Shown: positions 6,963 to 13,210 of the stretch, piece after piece
Layout of the letters: each line of letters opens with the position of its first letter
Numbering within the stretch: the first letter of the stretch is position 1
Origin: Propionibacterium sp.
GTDB taxonomy: Bacteria; Actinomycetota; Actinomycetes; Actinomycetales; Actinomycetaceae
Reading direction: 5' to 3'
Length of the DNA stretch: 14,704 bases
Assembly (NCBI GenBank): GCA_030460725.1
Contig: JAKECL010000012.1
Location: forward strand, 1-14,704
Program-made: the position numbers and the translations under genes
Notes under the pieces: model-generated
Databases searched by the model: none
The model's input: the letters and a program-made list of their open reading frames with translations, nothing else
Told to the model about the DNA's origin: nothing

Positions 6963-8240
6963 ATGAGTGGAGTCGCCCTGATCTGGATGGCCGTCGTCCT
7001 CCTGCTCGCCCTGGGCACAGCAGCGCTGTCCAGGTGGCTCCTGTTCCGGGACCACCGCAGTGCTGCACGCAATGGCGCGCTGCTGGACCCCGCCTCCGCC
7101 GATGCCCCTGACCGTGGGATCCCGCGTCCCTGGATCATCTTCAATCCTTCGAAGTTCGAGGACCCCGTGGAGTTCCGTTCCCGTGTCGACGCCCTGGCGC
7201 GCGGACACGGCATCTCCCATCTCCACTGGAGGGAGACCACTCCTGAGGACCCCGGCACCGGCCAGACCGTGCGCGCCCTGGGTGAGGGCGCATCCGTCGT
7301 CATCGCCGCGGGCGGGGACGGGACCGTGCGGGCGGTGGCCGCAGGTGTGGCACATTCCGGGGTACGCATGGGCATCATCCCCGTGGGCACGGGAAACCTC
7401 CTGGCACGCAACCTCGGCCTGCCCCTGGACGACCTCCCCCGCGCGGTCTCGGTGGCGCTGGGACCGGACCACCGCAGGGTGGACCTCGCCTGGCTGCGCA
7501 TGGGCGATGTCGAGGAGCGTTCCGATCTGCCGGCAGAAGGCGGGTTGCTGGCCGCCGCGAATGCCTCCACCCTGCGCACCCTGCCCGAGAGCGTGGAGGA
7601 ACCGCGCACCGATGAGTTCGCCTATGCCATCATCGCCGGCCTCGGCTTCGACGGGGAGACCATGGCGAACACGGACCCGAAACTGAAGAAGACCGTCGGG
7701 TGGCCCGCCTACGTGATCTCAGCGTTCACCGCCCTGCGCTCACGGCGCATGCGTGCCCGTCTGGTCCTCCACGCCCCGGTGGGCCCCGACCCGCAGGGAG
7801 CCCCAACGATTCCCGTCGACGAGGGCGACCCCACCTCCGTGGGCGAGGAGGGGCGACCCGGGGTCGGACCGGAGGGCGACGAGACGACGGACTTCACGGC
7901 CCGGACAGTGCTCTTCGCCAATTGTGGGGAGCTTCCCTACATCGTGCTGGCCCCCGATGCCGATCCCGACGACGGTCTGCTCGACATCATCGCCGTGGAC
8001 ACGCAGGCGGGTCTGATCGGGTGGGCGGACCTGGCGGCAAAGGTCCTCGTGCAGGGCGTGGGGCTGCGCCCGTTGGACATGCCGACCTCCACAGGTCAGA
8101 TCGCCTTCCGCCAGGCTCCCGCAGCATCGGTGCACGTGGACCGCCCGCAGGTGGTCCAGGTCGACGGGGATGCGGTGGGACGTGCGCGGACGGTCCACGT
8201 GCGTGTCACCGCGGGTGCCCTGGACATCGCGGTGCCCTGA
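6963..8240 (+). CDS. Diacylglycerol/sphingosine kinase-family lipid kinase
   Basis: Likely phosphorylates a lipid alcohol such as diacylglycerol at the membrane, using ATP. The 425-residue product begins with one hydrophobic segment (about 4-24), a possible membrane anchor. The DAGK catalytic domain starts at IIFNPSKF (58-65). The nucleotide-binding GGDGT lies at 117-121 and the PVGTGN loop at 140-145. The second lobe contains DPDDGLLDI (335-342) and ends with QVDGD (399-403), as in YegS/DgkB-like enzymes. Two insertions are unusual: about 182-217, and an acidic low-complexity stretch about 272-312. This is the only plus-strand gene in the window. It is divergent from serS and convergent with the AroM-family gene. 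Exact lipid substrate is unknown. Confidence 0.92.
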   Translation: MSGVALIWMAVVLLLALGTAALSRWLLFRDHRSAARNGALLDPASADAPDRGIPRPWIIFNPSKFEDPVEFRSRVDALARGHGISHLHWRETTPEDPGTGQTVRALGEGASVVIAAGGDGTVRAVAAGVAHSGVRMGIIPVGTGNLLARNLGLPLDDLPRAVSVALGPDHRRVDLAWLRMGDVEERSDLPAEGGLLAAANASTLRTLPESVEEPRTDEFAYAIIAGLGFDGETMANTDPKLKKTVGWPAYVISAFTALRSRRMRARLVLHAPVGPDPQGAPTIPVDEGDPTSVGEEGRPGVGPEGDETTDFTARTVLFANCGELPYIVLAPDADPDDGLLDIIAVDTQAGLIGWADLAAKVLVQGVGLRPLDMPTSTGQIAFRQAPAASVHVDRPQVVQVDGDAVGRARTVHVRVTAGALDIAVP

Positions 8241-8242
8241 GG

Positions 8243-8269
8243 GCCGGCGCGCGCGAGGCGGAGGCCGGC
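8243..8269. terminator. Weak bidirectional hairpin between convergent genes
   Basis: In the 39-bp gap between the lipid-kinase and AroM-family genes, GCCGGC occurs at 8243-8248 and again at 8264-8269. It is its own reverse complement, so the copies can pair on either transcript. There is no T-run on either side, so terminator function is only suggested by position. Confidence 0.3.
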
Positions 8270-8279
8270 GGGTCCCGGT

Positions 8280-8987
8280 TCAGGCCTCCCCGGTCCCCCT
8301 GGCCGTGGCTGCCTCCACGGCCAGCCGCACGGCGATCGAGCGTGCCAGGAGCACCGGCAGGCCCGAGGCCTCCACTGCTGCACGTCGCATCTGCTCGGTG
8401 TACCCGATGCAGTCGAGGAAGACCCACCGGGCGCCCTGCTCCCTGAGTTCGCAGGCCGCGGCGGCAACTTCGTCGGGTCCCTGCGTGTAGGGGTTCGCCG
8501 CGCAGCCCAGGACCGCTCGCCCCAGGACCTGGGACCATCTCCCGGCTGCCTCCTGGCACTGGTCCGGGAGCGGGTTGACGATCCCCAGAGACTCCTCGCC
8601 GATGATCGCGCGCACACCTGCCTGGGCGAGGGGCTCGGCGTGGAGCACGGGGACGGGAGCCACCACCTCTCCCAGATGCCCGGTGCACAGGATGAGCACA
8701 GCCCCGGCACCGTCATCGACACAGTGTTCCACCGCGCGCGTGAGCAGGGGGAGGAGTCGGGACGGACTGATCCTCGCCAACGATCCGTCCCGCATCCGCG
8801 AGGCCAGCGGGGTCTCATCGGGTCCCGGGGCGACCTGTTCCAGGGTGTGGGGGGTGAGGTCGTCCAGGGCGCCGTGCTCGACGTAGGGGAACCCCCCCAG
8901 CACGGGACGGACATCGGGCAACAGGTCCACCCGTGGCGCCTGGCCGATCGTCACCAGGCCCAGCGGCCGACGTGCCCCGGTGCTCAC
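8280..8987 (-). CDS. AroM family protein
   Basis: Cytosolic protein of the AroM family, whose function is not established (E. coli AroM is named only for its position next to aroL). The 235-residue product starts GLVTIGQAPRVDLLPD, close to the family's N-terminal pattern, and has LDCIGYT near 191-197, matching LDCLGF in E. coli AroM as I recall it. It carries two cysteines in racemase-like surroundings: C101 (ILCTGHLG) and C193 (LDCIGYT). Asp/Glu/hydantoin racemases use a pair of such cysteines; E. coli AroM seems to lack the first. A racemase or epimerase role is inference only. The GTG start at 8987 overlaps the ABC gene's stop (GTGA) and has AAGGAG 5 nt upstream (8993-8998). It is the last gene of the peptide operon. 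Confidence 0.88.
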   Translation of the reverse strand: MSTGARRPLGLVTIGQAPRVDLLPDVRPVLGGFPYVEHGALDDLTPHTLEQVAPGPDETPLASRMRDGSLARISPSRLLPLLTRAVEHCVDDGAGAVLILCTGHLGEVVAPVPVLHAEPLAQAGVRAIIGEESLGIVNPLPDQCQEAAGRWSQVLGRAVLGCAANPYTQGPDEVAAAACELREQGARWVFLDCIGYTEQMRRAAVEASGLPVLLARSIAVRLAVEAATARGTGEA

Positions 8988-10810
8988 GCGGTCTCCTTGA
9001 GGTCATCTGCCGCCGCCAGTCCGCGCAGCACCAGTGCCCGGCGCTGCTCGCGGCTGGTCCTCTCCGACGGATCCACGGCGGGGACAGCCGCCAGGAGCGC
9101 CTGTGTGTAGGGATGGCGCGGGTTGCCGAAGACATCCTCGGTGGTTCCCTGCTCGACGACCCGCCCGTGGCTCATCACCAGGACGTGGTCCGCGAAGGAC
9201 TCGACGACCGAGAGGTCGTGGGAGATGAAGATGTAGGTGAGACCCAGCTCCTCCTGGAGGTCTTTCATCAGTTCCAGCACCTGGGCCTGGACGGAGACGT
9301 CCAGGGCGGACACGGCCTCGTCACACACGACCAGCTCGGGGTTGAGCAGCAGGGCCCGTGCGATGCCGATGCGCTGACGTTGACCGCCGGAGAACTCATG
9401 GGGGAACCGCTGTGCGGAGTCCGGATCGAGTCCCACCATCGTGAGCACCTCCGCGATGCGTTCACGCACCTGGCGACGGTCCATGTCGGTGTGGAGGCGC
9501 AGGGGTTCGGCCAGCAGACGTCCGACCACCCAACGCGGGTCCAGGGTGGCGTAGGTGTCCTGGAAGACGATCTGCAGGCGTGCGCGCATGGCCCTCATCG
9601 CCGGGGCATCCAGTGCCAGGAGGTCGGTGCCGTCGAACTCGACGGTCCCCGAGGTCGGCTCGTGCAGTCTCAGCACGGCTCGGCCCGTGGTCGACTTCCC
9701 CGAGCCCGACTCCCCGACGATCGCCAGCGTCCCACCGCGGGGCACATCGAAGGAGACGTCCTGCACGGCGAGGACGGGATCGGCGTGCCGGGAGCGCGCC
9801 GGGAAGGTCTTGACGAGGTTGCGGACCCGCAGCAGGGGCTCCGGCGTGGGAGCAACGGGGTCGGTCGGTGCCACCTCCGTGGTCGCACGGGAGTCCCGGG
9901 AGTGGGCCGACCCCCCGTCCGCCGAGTCACTCCGGGTGGGTCCGGTGGCGACCTCCGGGCTCACCGTCTGCCCCTGTGCGGCAACCTGCTCCACGTCGAT
10001 GAGGGAGTGACGTCGGCCCTGGGGGATGGCGGAGAGCAGGTGCCGGGTGTACTCAGCCTCGGGCCGGGCGAAGAGATCCCAGACCGAGGCCGTCTCCTCC
10101 AGGTGACCGTCGTGCATCACCGCGACCCGTGAACAGGTCTGGGCGACGACGCCGAGGTCATGGGTGATCAGCAGGACGGACGTGCCGTGTGACTCCTGGA
10201 GGTCGACGATGAGGTCGAGGATCTGCAACTGGGTCGTCACGTCCAGGGCCGTCGTGGGCTCGTCGGCAATGAGGAGGTCCGGCTCGCATGCCATGGCCAT
10301 GGCGATCATGACCCGCTGACGCATGCCACCTGAGAGGCGGAAGGGGTGGTCGTCGACCACGCGCGCGCTGTCGCGGATGCCCACCATGTCCAGGAGCTCA
10401 CGGGAGCGCTCACGCGCCTGCTTCCTGCTCATGCCCAGGTGACGGCGCAGTGGTTCCCCGATCTGGTCACCGACGGTGAACACGGGATTGAGCGCGGTCA
10501 TCGGCTCCTGGAAGATCACCCCGACCTTCGATCCTCGGATGCGACGCAGTTCCTTCTCCGACGCGTGGGTGATGTCGGTGCCGAACACCTGGATCGAGCC
10601 GCCCACGACGTGGGTCGACCGGCGCGGCAGCAGGCGTGTGATCGTCATTGCGGTGACGGACTTCCCCGAACCTGACTCCCCGACCAGACCCAACATCTCC
10701 CCGCGTGCGATCTCCAGGGAGACGTCTCGAACCGGATGGATGAGGCCGCGTGAGGTCTCGATGTCGATGGAGAGGTGCTCGAGGGACAGTGTCGGGGTCG
10801 CGGTGTTCAT
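8984..10810 (-). CDS. Fused two-domain ABC transporter ATPase, Opp/Dpp type
   Basis: Energises a peptide (or nickel/opine-like) importer; the fused chain replaces the separate OppD and OppF subunits. The 608 residues contain two complete nucleotide-binding domains. The first has Walker A GESGSGKS 43-50, signature LSGGMRQ 159-165, Walker B LLIADE 179-184 and switch histidine in ITHD. The second has Walker A 366-373, signature FSGGQRQ 473-479, Walker B LVVCDE 493-498 and H531. A poorly conserved linker rich in Ser, Thr, Ala and Pro (about 265-325) joins them. The Cys-rich C-terminal motif common in OppD/OppF is absent after HPYTQALLAAVP. The ATG at 10810 overlaps the DUF1177 stop by one base (TGATG) and has GAGGAGG just upstream. 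No permease genes are in the window. Confidence 0.95.
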   Translation of the reverse strand: MNTATPTLSLEHLSIDIETSRGLIHPVRDVSLEIARGEMLGLVGESGSGKSVTAMTITRLLPRRSTHVVGGSIQVFGTDITHASEKELRRIRGSKVGVIFQEPMTALNPVFTVGDQIGEPLRRHLGMSRKQARERSRELLDMVGIRDSARVVDDHPFRLSGGMRQRVMIAMAMACEPDLLIADEPTTALDVTTQLQILDLIVDLQESHGTSVLLITHDLGVVAQTCSRVAVMHDGHLEETASVWDLFARPEAEYTRHLLSAIPQGRRHSLIDVEQVAAQGQTVSPEVATGPTRSDSADGGSAHSRDSRATTEVAPTDPVAPTPEPLLRVRNLVKTFPARSRHADPVLAVQDVSFDVPRGGTLAIVGESGSGKSTTGRAVLRLHEPTSGTVEFDGTDLLALDAPAMRAMRARLQIVFQDTYATLDPRWVVGRLLAEPLRLHTDMDRRQVRERIAEVLTMVGLDPDSAQRFPHEFSGGQRQRIGIARALLLNPELVVCDEAVSALDVSVQAQVLELMKDLQEELGLTYIFISHDLSVVESFADHVLVMSHGRVVEQGTTEDVFGNPRHPYTQALLAAVPAVDPSERTSREQRRALVLRGLAAADDLKETA

Positions 10811-11780
10811 CAGTCCTCCTCACGCAGGGGTCCGTCGCCGGACGTCTGGAGGAGCGCTGCAGATCCGTAGCGGCGCGTGAGCTCCTCGAACTCCGCTGCA
10901 TCGTGGAAGGACAGTGTTCCCGGTGCAAAGCCCTTCGCGACCTCCACGCAGAAGCGGGCGGCCAGGGCGATGTCCGTCTCGTGGCTGGCACCTGTCGCAC
11001 AGCCGGCAACGGGGGTGACCGTGGTGATGGCGACGCCGACGACCGGAGCGGTCGTCGAAACGGCCGGCTGCAGGATGGAGTTGAGGTGGTGCAACCCGTT
11101 GCCGTAGGGAGTGATGTCCTGCGTCGCCAGGGCGAAGACCTGGGCAGGTTCACCGGTGACGGTCTCCAGGAGCGAGACCAGGTCCGCACTGGCGGGAAGG
11201 ATGTACCCCTGTCGGACGGTGGGGGAGATCGCGATACCCCGGTGGTTGAGGATCCTGTTCCCCTTCGTGGTGTCGATGGAGAGGATCGCCTCCATCTCGG
11301 GCAGGACCTCGTGTTCGTTCATCTCCGCGATCCCCACCGGCGAGTCCATGAAGGGCACGGGCTTGTGGGGGCGGGTGGAGCCCACGCGCACACGTGGGTG
11401 CTCACGATGACATCACCGTCCAGTCGGTCGCCGCGGGTGAACATGGTGAGCAGCTTGTGGGCCACCGCCAGGGCTGCGGTGGCCCCGTCACCGTCGGAGA
11501 CGTATCCCACCAGCTCGGGACGCGCACCGATCCCACCCAGGCGTCCGATGACGCCCAGGGTCGGGGAGGCGCCGCCGACCGTGCGTCCGGACAGGCCGGG
11601 GACGCGCACGGTCACGAAGTCCGTGTGTCCCTTCGCCCCCGTCACCCGCTCCCAGGTGACCTCGGGGCGCGGCTGCGGAGCCGCGGGATCGAAGAGGGCC
11701 TCCAGGAGCGCGACGGTTGAGGGTCCGTCGGCTGCGGGGGAGTCGAGGTGGTCGAGGATCGTGAGCACCTGGGAGAGCAT
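10810..11780 (-). pseudogene. DUF1177-family protein, split by a -1 frameshift
   Basis: DUF1177 proteins have no established function and often sit in peptide-transport clusters. Here the family sequence lies in two overlapping frames. The N-terminal part (ATG 11780, frame open to 11319) carries SPTLGVIGRLGGIGARPE, SDGDGATAALA and ends in family sequence at VSTHVCA near residue 132. The C-terminal part (10810-11391) resumes at GSTRPHKPVPFMDSP and runs through ILSIDTTKGNRILNHRG and GCATGASHETDI. A shift near 11385 joins THVCA to VGSTRPH with no gap in the family pattern. One missing base would restore about 323 residues, the usual length. Both halves look conserved, so the break is recent, a sequencing error, or, less likely, programmed; no X-XXY-YYZ slippery heptamer is visible. 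AAAGGA precedes the ATG by 10 nt. It lies between the M20 and ATPase genes. Confidence 0.82.
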
Positions 11781-11829
11781 GGAGGGAGGGTCCTTTCAGA
11801 AAGCGGTGACGGGGCGGAACGCGACGGCC

Positions 11830-13113
11830 TCAGGCCACACCGACGTAGCGCAATGTCGTGAGGGCATAGGTCTTGGCGGCCAGGACGATGTCCTCGACCC
11901 GCACGCGCTCGTCGAAGCCGTGGATCGTTGCCAGCTCGGCCGGTGCGTACTGGAGGACCGGGATGCCGTGGCTGCGGAACGTCCGCGCGTCCGAGGACGC
12001 CCACTGGAGCACCCCCGAGGTCTCGGGATCGCCGCTGAGTTCACGCAGCGTGTCCACCAGCGTGGAGACGACCGGGTCGGAGGCCAATGTCCAGTTCGGT
12101 TCGGAGCAGAAGCCGATCGGTTCGATCGTGGCCTCGATGCCCTCCTCCGCCAGGAGCTCCCCCACCCTGGCCAGGACCTCGGCCCGGCTCAGCCCGATGG
12201 GCACCCGGGTGTCGACCTCGACCACACAGGTGTCGGCCACGACATTGGCGGAGGAGCCACCGTGGATCGTCCCGATGTTGATCGTGACGTGCTCGAAGAC
12301 GGCACTCACCCCGGGCTGGTATCCCTCGCGTTCCTCGGCGTGGACCTTGGAGAGCTCGATCAGGGGCTTCACGTCCTCGGAGGGATGTGTCTCCATGTCC
12401 CACAGCTTCTGCAGGGCCAGGACCGCACGCGCAGCCAACAGATTGGCGCTCACCCCGTGCACGGGCTGGAGGGATCCGTGTCCGGGTCGTCCCCGCAGGG
12501 TCATGCGGAACCAGTTGGAGCCCTTCTGCCCGATCGTGGGGTGGGTCCGCTCCGCTGGCTCGGCGATGATCGCTCCGGTCGCCCCCTGCAGCAGGCCCTG
12601 CTCCAACACCCAGTCAGCGCCCAGGGGTCCCCCCGCCTCCTCGTCGCACACCGACGCCAGGGACACGTCACCGGCCAGGGGGACTCCCAGGCGGTGGAGG
12701 AGGGCATGGGTGAAGATCACGCCTGCCAGCCCGGCCTTCATGTCGGAGGCACCCCGACCTCGCAGGTATCCGTCGACCACGTCACCGGAGAAGGGCGGGA
12801 AGGACCATCCCGAGGGATCGCCGACGGGGACGACGTCGTGGTGCCCGGACAGGACCAGGTGGCGGGCGTCCTCACGCGGATGCTCGCTGCGGAGGTGGGA
12901 GAGGACGTTGACGCGCCCCTCGCCCGCATCGTGGATCTCGGCGGGAACGCCGTGGTCGACCAGGTACTCCTCGATGACGCGAGCGACATCGGTGCAGTCC
13001 CCGGGCGGGTTCTCACTGGGTGTGCGGATGAGATCGGAGGCGAGGCCGATCAACTCATCGGCGTGGGTGTCGATCTCATCGAGGATGCGCTGCTCCCATG
13101 AAGGGGTGTCCAT
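11830..13113 (-). CDS. M20-family metallopeptidase (ArgE/DapE-like)
   Basis: Cytosolic di-zinc hydrolase that cleaves an amide bond, either as a peptidase or as a deacylase of N-acyl amino acids. The 427-residue product shows the whole M20 site: H91 and D93 in SGHHDVVP, bridging D124 in GRGASDMKAG, catalytic E158 and ligand E159 in CDEEAGG, E185 in IIAEPAE, and H398 in TIHGFDE. The dimerisation-domain histidine H212 lies in GRPGHGS. Length and order fit ArgE/DapE/CPG2-like enzymes. The ATG at 13113 has GAAGG 7 nt upstream. The neighbours (peptide binding protein, peptide ATPase) favour a peptidase acting on imported peptides over an arginine- or lysine-synthesis role; this is inference from context. 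Confidence 0.93.
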   Translation of the reverse strand: MDTPSWEQRILDEIDTHADELIGLASDLIRTPSENPPGDCTDVARVIEEYLVDHGVPAEIHDAGEGRVNVLSHLRSEHPREDARHLVLSGHHDVVPVGDPSGWSFPPFSGDVVDGYLRGRGASDMKAGLAGVIFTHALLHRLGVPLAGDVSLASVCDEEAGGPLGADWVLEQGLLQGATGAIIAEPAERTHPTIGQKGSNWFRMTLRGRPGHGSLQPVHGVSANLLAARAVLALQKLWDMETHPSEDVKPLIELSKVHAEEREGYQPGVSAVFEHVTINIGTIHGGSSANVVADTCVVEVDTRVPIGLSRAEVLARVGELLAEEGIEATIEPIGFCSEPNWTLASDPVVSTLVDTLRELSGDPETSGVLQWASSDARTFRSHGIPVLQYAPAELATIHGFDERVRVEDIVLAAKTYALTTLRYVGVA

Positions 13114-13154
13114 TGCTGTGCCTTCTGTCGGTGGTGACGAAACGTGGGTGCGAG

Positions 13155-13201
13155 CGCTGCGGGGGTACGGGCCCCGGTCCGGGATCCGGACCCCCGCAGC
13201 G
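13155..13201 (-). promoter_or_regulatory. Intercistronic hairpin after the peptide-binding-protein gene
   Basis: A perfect 11-bp stem: 13155-13165 (CGCTGCGGGGG) pairs with 13191-13201. The 25-nt loop overlaps a second hairpin, GGTCCGG 13176-13182 with CCGGACC 13186-13192 around a 3-nt loop, which competes for two bases of the outer stem. It begins 9 nt after the binding-protein stop codon and has no U-tract. By position it mirrors the 2014-2056 hairpin of the sugar operon. Likely roles are 3'-end protection or partial termination, so that the binding protein is made in excess; this is inferred. Confidence 0.7.
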
Positions 13202-13210
13202 GCACCGGAA

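Noticed and set aside
6835..7068. N-terminal extension of serS to 7068
   Set aside because: It would add 78 residues unlike any SerRS and overlap the divergent lipid-kinase gene; the MIDVRAL start is family-typical.
11319..11420. Programmed -1 ribosomal frameshifting in DUF1177
   Set aside because: No standard slippery heptamer is found in the overlap near the required switch point; a deletion or sequencing error is simpler.
10750..13101. A 783-codon open frame on the plus strand opposite the peptide operon
   Set aside because: It is antisense to clear M20, DUF1177 and ATPase genes, its product shows no family motif, and long antisense open frames are expected at this GC content.
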